Assembly (NCBI GenBank): GCA_040387555.1
Contig: JAZKDO010000003.1
Coordinates: 806,001-870,000, forward strand
Reading direction: 5' to 3'
Source: UBA4416 sp040387555
Lineage (GTDB): Bacteria > Bacteroidota > Bacteroidia > B-17B0 > Aurantibacillaceae
DNA: 64,000 nucleotides
Numbering within the stretch: the stretch's first letter is position 1; each line of letters starts with the position of its first letter. A program made the position numbers and the translations under genes. The notes below the pieces were generated by a model. That model made no database searches. It saw only the letters and a program-made list of their open reading frames with translations, and was not told the DNA's origin. Positions 36,267-43,960 of the stretch are shown here, piece after piece.

Positions 36267-38240
36267 ATGGTCAATCGTCTTTTAATTTGTTTTGCTTTTA
36301 TAATTTTCTTTTTTTTTACAGGAAGAACTCAAAATAAAATGGTTGAGTCATTGAAAACTCAATTAAGGGAAGCTTCACATGATTCTTTAAAATGCACTAT
36401 TCTTGACCAGTTAATTGAGGTTGCCGACGAAGGCGAGTGGCAAAAATATAATGAGCAGATGATGCAGATCTCATTAAAGAATATCGCACTCAAACCACAG
36501 GGTAGGTTATTAAAGATTTTTAGTAAATATTATGCTACCGCTTTACATAATCAGGGAATTATTTTCTCAGAGCAGTCAAATGACGAAAAAGCGGTGGAGT
36601 ATTTTAATAAGAGTATTGAAATAAGTAAGAAGGCTGGAAATAAAAATCAAATCGCTATTTCTTTGCAGGCGATTGCGCAGATTGATATAAGGAAAGGCAA
36701 TAACACGAAAGCTTTAAATCAATTATATGAATGTCTTAAAATATTTGAAGCGGTTAGTGATGAAATCGGTATTGCAGACGTGCATCTTAGCATTGGTGAT
36801 ATCTGTTTTTTACAAAATGATTATAAAAGAGCTCTTGAACATCATAAAAAAAGTAATGACTTATATGTCAAAAATAAATACGATGTCGCTTTAAGTACCA
36901 TTAATTTTAAAATTGGAGTTGATTATAATGCCTTGACGGATTATACGAAAGCATTGGAATATTTGCAAAAAAGTATAGACCTGATTGAAAGTTCAGATCA
37001 TGGTGTTAATTCGGTTGCCTACCTGAATATTGCGCAGATTTATGTATATCAGAAGAATTATGATAAAGCTCTTGAATATGCATTGAAGGGATTGAAGATA
37101 TCTCAGAGCATGCAAAATAAATTGGAAGTGAATCACAGCCATATTGTTTTAAGTAAGATATTTAAGCTGCAAAATAAGTACGACTTAGCTGTTTCGCATG
37201 CAAAAGACGCATTACAAATAGGTCAGGAATCAGAACATCCTGAGGAAATTAGCATGGCGGCAAAGCAGCTTTATGAGCTCTATTCAGCCACAAAGGAAAC
37301 TACTAAAGCCAACCAATTTTACAAGTTGTATATCGAATCAAAAGCAGTTCTCGATAACCAGGAATCAAAAAATGCTTTGCTGGAACAAAAACTTAAATAT
37401 GAGTATGAGAAAAAAGAGTTGATTAATCGTTCAGAAAGTGAAAAAAAAATGGTAGAGCTTTCATCTAAAAATGAACGAACAAATTTGATAAAGAATATCT
37501 GGCTGATTGTATTTGGAGCTATTTTGATTTTACTATGTGTCAGTGCGTTTTTTCTTTATAAAAATTTCAAGCAAAAAAATGTTATTACGCATCAGAAAAA
37601 TAATTTATTAAAACAGAAATTACTTGTATCTCAGATGAATCCGCATTTCATTTTCAATTCTCTTAACGCCATTCAAAATTATATTTTTAAGCAGGATAGT
37701 TTAAAAGCAGGTAATTACCTGACTCAATTTTCAGAGCTGATACGTATGATTCTTGACTATTCAAGAAAAGATTATATTTCAGTTGAATCAGAAGTAAAGC
37801 TTTTAAATACCTATTTGGAATTACAAAAACTGAGATTTGAAAGTAAATTTGATTACGCTATTAGTATCGACGAAAAAATAGATCGCGAAAGCATACATAT
37901 TCCTCCAATGCTGGCACAGCCTTTTATTGAAAATTCCATTGAACATGGGATATTTTATAAAAAAGTAAAAGGACGAGTAGACGTAAGGCTTTATTATGAT
38001 AAAAATTTATTGGTTTATGAAATTGAAGATGATGGAGTAGGTATGGAAGAAGCCTTGAAGTTGAAGAATAAATTAAAGTCTTCGTATGAATCATTAGCTA
38101 CTATTATTACCAAAGAGCGCATGACCACATTAAATGAACAATTTAAAAGTAATGTAGAGATAGAAATAATTGATAAAAAAAATATCACAGGAGACTCAGG
38201 AGTAAAAGTTAAATTTATTGTTCCATTTAAAGAAATGTAA
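36267..38240 (+). CDS. LytS-type sensor histidine kinase with TPR sensor
   Basis: 657 residues. Signal/anchor (about 1-20), about seven TPRs (about 75-345), a membrane helix at about 410-430, then a His_kinase (PF06580-type) domain. The phosphoacceptor motif is SQMNPHFIFNSLNAIQNYI (His near 460), and the ATPase has PPMLAQPFIENSIEHGI (N box) and EIEDDGVGM (G box). It should autophosphorylate in response to an extracytoplasmic cue and pass phosphate to the LytTR regulator encoded four bases downstream, a standard Bacteroidota two-component pair. The gene shares TPR-TM design with the SpoIIE proteins of this window, but its output domain is unrelated. Confidence 0.93.
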   Translation: MVNRLLICFAFIIFFFFTGRTQNKMVESLKTQLREASHDSLKCTILDQLIEVADEGEWQKYNEQMMQISLKNIALKPQGRLLKIFSKYYATALHNQGIIFSEQSNDEKAVEYFNKSIEISKKAGNKNQIAISLQAIAQIDIRKGNNTKALNQLYECLKIFEAVSDEIGIADVHLSIGDICFLQNDYKRALEHHKKSNDLYVKNKYDVALSTINFKIGVDYNALTDYTKALEYLQKSIDLIESSDHGVNSVAYLNIAQIYVYQKNYDKALEYALKGLKISQSMQNKLEVNHSHIVLSKIFKLQNKYDLAVSHAKDALQIGQESEHPEEISMAAKQLYELYSATKETTKANQFYKLYIESKAVLDNQESKNALLEQKLKYEYEKKELINRSESEKKMVELSSKNERTNLIKNIWLIVFGAILILLCVSAFFLYKNFKQKNVITHQKNNLLKQKLLVSQMNPHFIFNSLNAIQNYIFKQDSLKAGNYLTQFSELIRMILDYSRKDYISVESEVKLLNTYLELQKLRFESKFDYAISIDEKIDRESIHIPPMLAQPFIENSIEHGIFYKKVKGRVDVRLYYDKNLLVYEIEDDGVGMEEALKLKNKLKSSYESLATIITKERMTTLNEQFKSNVEIEIIDKKNITGDSGVKVKFIVPFKEM

Positions 38241-38244
38241 GGCT

Positions 38245-38991
38245 ATGATTAAAGCAATAATAATTGATGACGAAAGTAACAATCAGGAATTGATTTCAAA
38301 TTTATTGAAGTCTTACACTGAAAATATTCAAGTAGTTGCATTAGCTAATTCTGTGGAAACCGCATATAATGCCATCAACGAACACCATCCTGATTTGATA
38401 TTTTTGGATATTCAAATGCCTGACGGAACGGGTTTTGACCTTTTAAAGAAATTTGAAAAGATAAATTTTAAAATCATTTTTGTAACTGCTCATCAGGAGT
38501 TTGCTATTGAAGCTTTTAAATATAGCGCACTTGATTATTTATTGAAACCATTATCCCCAACTAATTTGATTGACGCAGTTAAAAAGGTTGAAGATTCAAT
38601 GAATAGTGAAGATTTAAATCTAAAATTAAAGATCTTGTTAAGTAACATCGCTGAACCTGTTAAGAATAGAAAAAAAATTGTTCTTAAAACCATGGAACGC
38701 ATTTATTCGGTTGATCTTGATGATATTATTCGCTTTGAATCTGATGGTGGATATACCAAAGTTTATTTGGTGGATGGAAAACGAATCATGGTTTCAAGGA
38801 CAATGAAGGAGTTTGATGATTTATTGCTGGATGTTGGTTTTTTAAGAGTGCATCATTCCCATTTGGTAAATATGAACCATTTGTTTTGCTTTGAAAAAGC
38901 AGAAGGACATTTGGTAATGAAAGATGAATCCATTGTGCCGGTATCAAATAGGAAAAAGGATCAGTTGTTGGAGCTTTTGAATATGCAGTAA
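38245..38991 (+). CDS. LytTR-family response regulator
   Basis: 248 residues from ATG 38245, four bases after the kinase stop; an upstream TTG at 38218 lies inside the kinase gene and is rejected. The receiver domain (1-120) has the acidic pocket IDDE and phosphoacceptor Asp55 in LIFLDIQMPDG, and Lys in LLKPLSP. A LytTR DNA-binding domain follows (about 145-248: RKKIVLKTMERIYSVDLDDI, RFESDGGYTKVYLVDG, LRVHHSHLVNM). Phosphorylation should promote binding to direct repeats upstream of target genes, which are unknown. Confidence 0.95.
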   Translation: MIKAIIIDDESNNQELISNLLKSYTENIQVVALANSVETAYNAINEHHPDLIFLDIQMPDGTGFDLLKKFEKINFKIIFVTAHQEFAIEAFKYSALDYLLKPLSPTNLIDAVKKVEDSMNSEDLNLKLKILLSNIAEPVKNRKKIVLKTMERIYSVDLDDIIRFESDGGYTKVYLVDGKRIMVSRTMKEFDDLLLDVGFLRVHHSHLVNMNHLFCFEKAEGHLVMKDESIVPVSNRKKDQLLELLNMQ

Positions 38992-39173
38992 GGGTTATAC
39001 TGCTTTAGCTTTAAGTTTTCGATTACTTATCAATGAAGTGTTGCTTAGAACAGAAGTAATATCCTATCTTCTTCTTGCAAAAAGAACAAGATTATTATCT
39101 ACAACCTGTTTTTTCTGATATTTATCACAATAATACGTGGTAAATATGAAACACTTATGACTTTCTTTTTAGT

Positions 39174-39181
39174 TAGCTTTG
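39174..39181 (+). promoter_or_regulatory. Bacteroidota -7 box
   Basis: TAGCTTTG matches TAnnTTTG exactly, 15 bases before the ATG at 39197. The in-frame TTG at 39179 falls inside the box, which supports the ATG as the true start. Confidence 0.5.
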
Positions 39182-39196
39182 TTTAAAACAAGCATT

Positions 39197-40024
39197 ATGA
39201 ATACAATTCTGGTACCGGTTGATTTTTCTGAAATCTCAGACAACGCTTTGACTTATGCTGTTCATCTTGCAAATTATTTATCTGCAAATCTTGTTTTACT
39301 TCATGTTAATTCAATACCAGTATATAATAATGAGAACGATGTACTGATATATACCATGCATGATAGTAAAGTGAATAACCAAAACCTTTTAAAAGAGAAA
39401 GCGGAAAGCTTAAAAGTCACAAAACAATTTCTTGGTAGCGTCGACTATTTTGTGGAAATCGGGGATCTAGAATCTATTATAATTGATTACACCATCGATA
39501 AAAATATCGATCTAATAGTCATGGGAATAACCGCCCAGTCAAAAATTGGACAGGTTTTTCTTGGAAGCAACGCTGTTTCAGTTTCAAAAGAAAGTAGCGT
39601 TCCGGTATTTATTATTCCTTCTAACTGTACATATAAAAAGGTAAGTAATATAGCATACGCCAGCGAATACGATGTTCATATTACTGAACAAACGGGATTG
39701 ATTCAGATTAAATATATTGCATCTTTATTTGGTGCAAGTTTAAGCGTACTGCATGTAATTTCTGACAATCATCTGCTTAATGAAGTAGAATCCGAAACTG
39801 ATTTGTTTGTTGAACATAAGCTTGAAAATATAGATCACAAAACATTTATACTATCTGAGACTAATGCGGCGACAGCATTATTGGATTTTATTAAAATGCA
39901 TGACGTTGATGTGATCGTACTTGAACAAAAAAAGCATTCCTTTTTACATAATTTGCTCTATAATAGTACCACAAAGGATGTTGCCTTCAATAGTCCGGTT
40001 CCTGTTCTTACTATACACAGTTAA
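39197..40024 (+). CDS. Universal stress protein, tandem UspA domains
   Basis: 275 residues from ATG 39197. Two UspA folds: residues 1-140 (NTILVPVDFSEISDNALTYAVHLANYL, VMGITAQSKIGQVFLGSNA, SSVPVFIIPSNC) and about 145-275 (more diverged; VDVIVLEQKKHSFLHNLLY, SPVPVLTIHS). The ATP-binding pattern G-x2-G-x9-G-S is incomplete (second Gly replaced by Ala), so nucleotide binding is uncertain. A cytoplasmic stress/starvation role is known for the family. It is followed by a TerB-like gene after 27 bases, and a second tandem Usp gene lies at 40898-41686 on the opposite strand. Confidence 0.92.
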   Translation: MNTILVPVDFSEISDNALTYAVHLANYLSANLVLLHVNSIPVYNNENDVLIYTMHDSKVNNQNLLKEKAESLKVTKQFLGSVDYFVEIGDLESIIIDYTIDKNIDLIVMGITAQSKIGQVFLGSNAVSVSKESSVPVFIIPSNCTYKKVSNIAYASEYDVHITEQTGLIQIKYIASLFGASLSVLHVISDNHLLNEVESETDLFVEHKLENIDHKTFILSETNAATALLDFIKMHDVDVIVLEQKKHSFLHNLLYNSTTKDVAFNSPVPVLTIHS

Positions 40025-40051
40025 TTTGGTAACTTTTAAAAATTTAAGAAA

Positions 40052-40450
40052 ATGAATTCAGTTGAAAATTTACATTATGCGATTGGCCAATTGGCTTTCG
40101 CTGTTGCTTTTGCAGATGGTAGTCTGCAGAAAGAGGAGCATGAGTGTTTTCATGATATTGTTGTTCAGGAGTTAAATAACAATGATCCTAGTTTTGATGT
40201 TTCTGATATTGTCTTCCAGATATTGGAAAAGGATAAAATTGATACAGAAACGGTTTATGAATGGGCTATGAAGGAAATCAAAATGAATAGCCACTATTTA
40301 AGCCCGGAATTGAAAAATAAATTTATTTCCGTGATGGATAAAATATCTAAGGCGTACCCTCCGGTTACTACCGAAGAAACCAACATCATTAATCGTTTCA
40401 AAAAAGATATTGATAAAATTCACGGAGATCCTGTTTTTTACGGTCATTAG
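40052..40450 (+). CDS. TerB-like small acidic protein
   Basis: 132 residues, helical and acidic. The N-terminal block AIGQLAFAVAFADGSLQKEEHECFHDIV matches the pattern of TerB-like proteins (a hydrophobic helix, then ADG-x-hydrophobic-xx-E-E), in which the two acidic clusters bind metal. No signal peptide. TerB-fold proteins occur in stress and membrane-associated complexes; the function here is unknown. It is 27 bases downstream of a universal stress protein gene and likely in its operon. Assignment is by pattern only. Confidence 0.7.
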   Translation: MNSVENLHYAIGQLAFAVAFADGSLQKEEHECFHDIVVQELNNNDPSFDVSDIVFQILEKDKIDTETVYEWAMKEIKMNSHYLSPELKNKFISVMDKISKAYPPVTTEETNIINRFKKDIDKIHGDPVFYGH

Positions 40451-40516
40451 TTTTTTTAATGTTTCGAGTACTTTAACGGCATGAGATCTGTAATATTTAT
40501 AATAAATACCCATTAG

Positions 40517-40553
40517 TGTTCCAGTATTTCTAATGTATATTTATATTGGAACA
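40517..40553. promoter_or_regulatory. Inverted repeat upstream of thioredoxin gene
   Basis: TGTTCCAGTAT (40517-40527) and ATATTGGAACA (40543-40553) form an 11-base inverted repeat with one G-T pair around a 15-base spacer, ending 29 bases before the trxA ATG. It could be a repressor/activator site or a leader hairpin; no factor can be named. Confidence 0.4.
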
Positions 40554-40582
40554 TTTCTATACAAATACTTAACCTGTCGAAG

Positions 40583-40879
40583 ATGAGCAATTTCAATGCA
40601 ATTATAAATTCAAATAAACCTGTATTAGTTGACTTTTTTGCAGAATGGTGTGGTCCCTGTAAAACTATGTCACCAATTCTCAAAGAAGTAAAAACCCATC
40701 TTGGAGAGAAGTCGACAATTATAAAAGTGGACATTGATAAAAATCCTCAAGCTGCTGGTGCTTATCAAGTTCGCAGTGTTCCAACTTTAATGATATTTAA
40801 AAATGGAAAAGCTGTATGGAAACAATCTGGTGTTGTTCCTGCAAATGAGTTAATCAGGCTTTTTAATCAGTTCCAATAG
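40583..40879 (+). CDS. trxA: Thioredoxin
   Basis: 98 residues, slightly short of the usual 105 because the N-terminal strand is trimmed. Active site WCGPC with Cys23 and Cys26, the Asp before the first helix (LVDFFAEWCGPC), and cis-Pro in VRSVPTLMIFKNG. It is a cytoplasmic disulfide reductant. The gene lies among stress genes (Usp, TerB-like) and is preceded by an inverted repeat at 40517-40553. It converges with the second Usp gene, whose stop is 19 bases away; no terminator hairpin is obvious between them. Confidence 0.95.
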   Translation: MSNFNAIINSNKPVLVDFFAEWCGPCKTMSPILKEVKTHLGEKSTIIKVDIDKNPQAAGAYQVRSVPTLMIFKNGKAVWKQSGVVPANELIRLFNQFQ

Positions 40880-40897
40880 TTTCCTTTCTATACACTC

Positions 40898-41686
40898 TTA
40901 TTTGTGTACTGTAATTACTGGAATATTTGATGATAGAATCATCTTTTTAGAATGGCTATCTATAAATAGGCTATAGAACACTCCATAATTATTGCTAATT
41001 AACATAATCAAATCGGCTTTCGCTTTCTTAGCGTATGAACTCAATCCTGTTTTAAAATCAGCAGATTTGACATTCGTTACATTTAGCTGACGATTAGTAG
41101 TTTGTTTAATATTTAGTTCGTCTTCGGTTATTATATGAACAAATTCAGTTTCAATATTAAGTAGATTAATAAGTGCATGAATGCGCTTCGAGAGTCCTGA
41201 TTTAAGCGTTTCCTTATTATCGATTGCAACAATCATTTTTTTTAGATTATGTTTTTTATACTTTTCAGAAACTGTAATAACAGGACAATCTATTTTTCCT
41301 GTAAGGTCTAAACTTGTTGTCTTATTTATAAACGATTCAATTTTTGTTTTAGTTTCTAAGCCTAATACTACCAAATTTATTTTTTTATTTTTTGCTAATT
41401 TTTTCACCCTCTCTGTAATTCCTTCATAGGTAATTTCCATATCAAATTTTACAGAAGTGTGTTTTTTTGATAAACTGGTTAACAGAGTGTTCATTTCCTT
41501 TTCCGTATCCTTTTTTGTCGTGTCGTTTCCCATAAATACTAAGCCTGAAGTAGTATGAATGATAGGCGCTGTTAAAGCGTGAAATAAAAGAATTTTGGAT
41601 CCTGATTGCTTAGCTACTTTGATAGCATAGTTTATTGTGTTTTCTGAAGATTTGGTAAAGTCTACTCCCACTAAAATTGTTTTCAT
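40898..41686 (-). CDS. Universal stress protein, tandem UspA domains
   Basis: 262 residues with two UspA folds: residues 1-140 (KTILVGVDFTKSSENTINYAIKVAKQSGSKILLFHAL, LVVLGLETKTKIESFINK, CPVITVSEKY) and about 147-262 (KKMIVAIDNKETLKSGLSKRI, ADLIMLISNNYGVFYSLFID, IPVITVHK). The Gly-rich ATP loop is absent from both halves, so this is probably a non-nucleotide-binding member. It is a distant paralogue of the Usp at 39197-40024, and is convergent to trxA. Confidence 0.9.
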   Translation of the reverse strand: MKTILVGVDFTKSSENTINYAIKVAKQSGSKILLFHALTAPIIHTTSGLVFMGNDTTKKDTEKEMNTLLTSLSKKHTSVKFDMEITYEGITERVKKLAKNKKINLVVLGLETKTKIESFINKTTSLDLTGKIDCPVITVSEKYKKHNLKKMIVAIDNKETLKSGLSKRIHALINLLNIETEFVHIITEDELNIKQTTNRQLNVTNVKSADFKTGLSSYAKKAKADLIMLISNNYGVFYSLFIDSHSKKMILSSNIPVITVHK

Positions 41687-41958
41687 GGCTTTATTTGTTT
41701 TTGATTTATATTGATAAAATTAAAGACGGAGACGAGGTTATTCTACTTAAAGGTAAGCACTAATTCTGTTTAAGAAATGATTAAAATCATGTAAAAATCC
41801 AATATTATTCCAGGCTTTTATGGGTGCGAGTTAAAATAATGCAGCTTTTTATTTTAAAACTATAATAATACTGATGATGAATTTTTTTGGAGTTTGAATT
41901 TTATACTGTTATAGATATTCCAGGCTCTGAGGCTTCAAGAAATATGTATCATTTGGTA
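41687..41958. other. Divergent intergenic region between Usp and DUF7793-kinase genes
   Basis: About 310 bases separate two divergent starts (41686 and 41996). No coding frame is recognisable. A weak minus-strand -7-like TAATTTTA lies at 41715-41722 for the Usp gene, and a better plus-strand promoter candidate lies at 41959-41989. Confidence 0.5.
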
Positions 41959-41989
41959 TTGGAACGAATGAACTTTATTATTATATTTA
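41959..41989 (+). promoter_or_regulatory. Candidate promoter for DUF7793-kinase unit
   Basis: TTG at 41959-41961 and TATATTTA (7 of 8 to TAnnTTTG) at 41982-41989 are separated by 20 bases, the spacing of Bacteroidota -33/-7 promoters. The ATG follows at 41996. Confidence 0.45.
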
Positions 41990-41995
41990 TGTTTT

Positions 41996-42403
41996 ATGCA
42001 GATTCCTAAAACCGCCATAGAACTTAGAGGATACTTCACTTGGATGGGTGACGATGGTATATGCAGGACATGTGTTAAACCAAATACTGATATCAGCATT
42101 GAAGACGCTGTGAGCAATACGCTTGCTGTCACCTCTTTATTTGTGGATAGAAAGTTTCCCCTACTCATTGATTCAACAGCAGTAAAATCCATGAGCTATG
42201 AAGCCCGGACTCATTTCTCAGTACGTAACCGTGAAACTAAAACGTGTGCATTTGGCATCATTATAAGATCAAGTGTAAGCAGGGTGCTTGGAAATTTTTA
42301 TTTAGGGATAAGCAAGCCTTCTGTTCCAACAAAGCTTTTTGACAATGAAACTGATGCCATTCAATGGTTAACACAATTTGTAAACATTAGCGGTGGGAAT
42401 TGA
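41996..42403 (+). CDS. DUF7793 / STAS-like protein
   Basis: 135 residues, soluble. A typical alpha/beta pattern with a strand-rich N-terminus (IELRGYFTWMGDDGICRTCVK), a helix (SIEDAVSNTLAVTSLFVDRKFPLLIDS) and the block VSRVLGNFYLGISKPSVPTKLFDNETDAIQWL, which is the DUF7793/STAS-SEC14-like signature seen next to Bacteroidota histidine kinases. Function is not established; a regulatory partner of the kinase is inferred from the 11-base overlap with the next gene. No catalytic residues are apparent. Confidence 0.8.
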   Translation: MQIPKTAIELRGYFTWMGDDGICRTCVKPNTDISIEDAVSNTLAVTSLFVDRKFPLLIDSTAVKSMSYEARTHFSVRNRETKTCAFGIIIRSSVSRVLGNFYLGISKPSVPTKLFDNETDAIQWLTQFVNISGGN

Positions 42404-43184
42404 TTTTAGTAAAATATCTCTATCTGATAATACCAGGGCAAATGAAATTCTGGAAGTAATCCTTTCATTTGCGAGGCAGGATTTTGATAAGAAGGTTGAG
42501 ATTATTGGAGACGACCATTTATTAGATGGAATTGGTTCAGGTGTAAATATGCTAGGAGAGGAGCTACAGCATTCTACAATTTCTTTGAAAGAGAAAGAAC
42601 AGTTGCTGAAAGAAATCCATCATCGAGTTAAGAATAATATGCAGATTATATCGAGTCTTTTAAGCTTACAGTCTGATAGTGTTGAAGATGAAAAAGTTTT
42701 AAGTGTATTGCGTGAAAGCAGAAACAGAATCAATTCTATGGCATTGGTCCATGAGATGCTTTATAAGTCAAAAGATCTCAGTCAGATAGCTTTGCGTGAA
42801 TATATTGAAAGCCTAAGCATCTCCATACGCAGATCCTATGCTTTACCTGATTCTGTTATTGAGTTTTGTTACGATATTCCTGATGATATTTATTTTAATA
42901 TAGACCGAATGATTCCTATTGGCCTTATTTTAAATGAATCAATTAGTAATTCTCTTAAATATGCCTTTCCTGAAAAGAGGGGATTTATCAATATTTCATT
43001 AAAAAATAGGGAAAAAGAATATGTTTTAGTGATTGGGGATAATGGTATAGGATTAAAAGAAGATTTTAATGTAGAACGGGATTCTCATTTAGGTATTCAG
43101 CTCATCCACATGCTGACTGAGCAATTAGATGGTAGTTTAGAGTTGAAAAATAAAATGGGTGTTACTTATTCGGTAAATTTTTAA
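42393..43184 (+). CDS. HisKA_2-type sensor histidine kinase
   Basis: 263 residues starting with GTG at 42393, which overlaps the upstream gene by 11 bases and implies translational coupling. Residues 17-60 form a HAMP-like helical segment; the phosphoacceptor motif EIHHRVKNNMQIISSLLSLQ (His76/His77) is the HisKA_2 signature, followed by RESRNRINSMALVHEMLY and an ATPase domain with NESISNSLKYAF (N box) and VIGDNGIGLKED (G1). No membrane segment, so it is a cytoplasmic kinase whose input is probably the DUF7793 partner. No cognate receiver gene is adjacent. A symmetrical terminator follows. Confidence 0.92.
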   Translation: MGIDFSKISLSDNTRANEILEVILSFARQDFDKKVEIIGDDHLLDGIGSGVNMLGEELQHSTISLKEKEQLLKEIHHRVKNNMQIISSLLSLQSDSVEDEKVLSVLRESRNRINSMALVHEMLYKSKDLSQIALREYIESLSISIRRSYALPDSVIEFCYDIPDDIYFNIDRMIPIGLILNESISNSLKYAFPEKRGFINISLKNREKEYVLVIGDNGIGLKEDFNVERDSHLGIQLIHMLTEQLDGSLELKNKMGVTYSVNF

Positions 43185-43218
43185 ATAATGAGCTACTGAC
43201 TTAATTTAATTATACAAC

Positions 43219-43254
43219 AAAAAAAATGAAGAGTTAATGCCCTTCATTTTTTTT
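43219..43254. terminator. Bidirectional terminator between convergent genes
   Basis: AAAAAAAATGAAG (43219-43231) and CTTCATTTTTTTT (43242-43254) are perfectly complementary with A and T runs on the outside, so the hairpin can end transcription from both the kinase gene and the DUF892 gene. Confidence 0.85.
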
Positions 43255-43277
43255 GTAAGCTTTTATAAATAATTAAA

Positions 43278-43886
43278 TTAGTACTCAGCATTTTCAAACT
43301 GTGAAATTTCATAAGCTTCATCATTGACCGATTGAGCAAGATCTGTCAGATCCTGGTCTGTGATTTCTTCTTCATCTAATGTCCTTCCGAGTATGTTTTT
43401 AATCTGTGGGTATCGGAGCACATCTGCTAGTTCGCATAAAGAACCGTATGAGGCGATTTCATAATGTTCTACTTTTTGGGCTGCAATGATAAGGGCAGAA
43501 TCTTTTACCGGACCTTCTTCATACTCTTCAATTAATTTATCAGCTTCTTTAATTAAGCCTTCCATCGCTTTGCAAGTTTCTACCTCGGATTTCTCCATTT
43601 CCAGTCGATTGAAAACTTTTTCTAATCGCTCAACATGACGCTTTGTTTCTTCAAGGTGTTTAGTGAACGCGTCTTGTAATTCTTCACTGTATGCAGCCTT
43701 TACCATTTTTGGTAATGCATCCACTAACTGGGTTTCGGCGCTGTAAATGTCTTTTAAACCATCCTTGAAGATCGATTCAAGACTTTGTTTTTTTTCGGCG
43801 CCTTCATTTTTTGAGCGGGTATTAGTAATTGAATTTGTTTTTGTTTTTTTTGTCGCACTTAAGCGTGAAGCAGTTGATGTTGCCAT
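43278..43886 (-). CDS. DUF892 / YciE-type ferritin-like protein
   Basis: 202 residues. About 35 residues of Ser/Thr/Lys-rich disordered N-terminus precede a four-helix ferritin-like DUF892 domain: SLESIFKDGLKDIYSAETQLVDALPKM, HLEETKRHVERLEKVFNRL, AAQKVEHYEIASYGSLCELA and LDEEEITDQDLTDLA. The Glu/His residues at helix positions are consistent with a di-metal centre. YciE/YciF relatives are induced by osmotic and other stress; catalysis is not established. It lies between the HisKA_2 kinase (convergent) and the disordered Asn/Ser/Arg protein (same strand, separated by a terminator). Confidence 0.92.
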   Translation of the reverse strand: MATSTASRLSATKKTKTNSITNTRSKNEGAEKKQSLESIFKDGLKDIYSAETQLVDALPKMVKAAYSEELQDAFTKHLEETKRHVERLEKVFNRLEMEKSEVETCKAMEGLIKEADKLIEEYEEGPVKDSALIIAAQKVEHYEIASYGSLCELADVLRYPQIKNILGRTLDEEEITDQDLTDLAQSVNDEAYEISQFENAEY

Positions 43887-43919
43887 ATAGTTTTTTTCTT
43901 ATTGAATGGATTAAAAAAT

Positions 43920-43949
43920 AATCAGCGGATAAGGCATTATCCGCTGATT
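43920..43949 (-). terminator. Terminator of the Asn/Ser/Arg-rich protein gene
   Basis: AATCAGCGGATAA (43920-43932) and TTATCCGCTGATT (43937-43949) form a perfect 13-base stem with a four-base loop; read on the minus strand it lies 12 bases past the stop codon and leads into a T-rich run. Confidence 0.85.
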
Positions 43950-43960
43950 TAATATTTGAT

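Noticed and set aside
38218..38244. TTG start for the LytTR regulator inside the kinase gene
   Set aside because: The ATG at 38245 begins the receiver domain exactly and lies four bases after the kinase stop.
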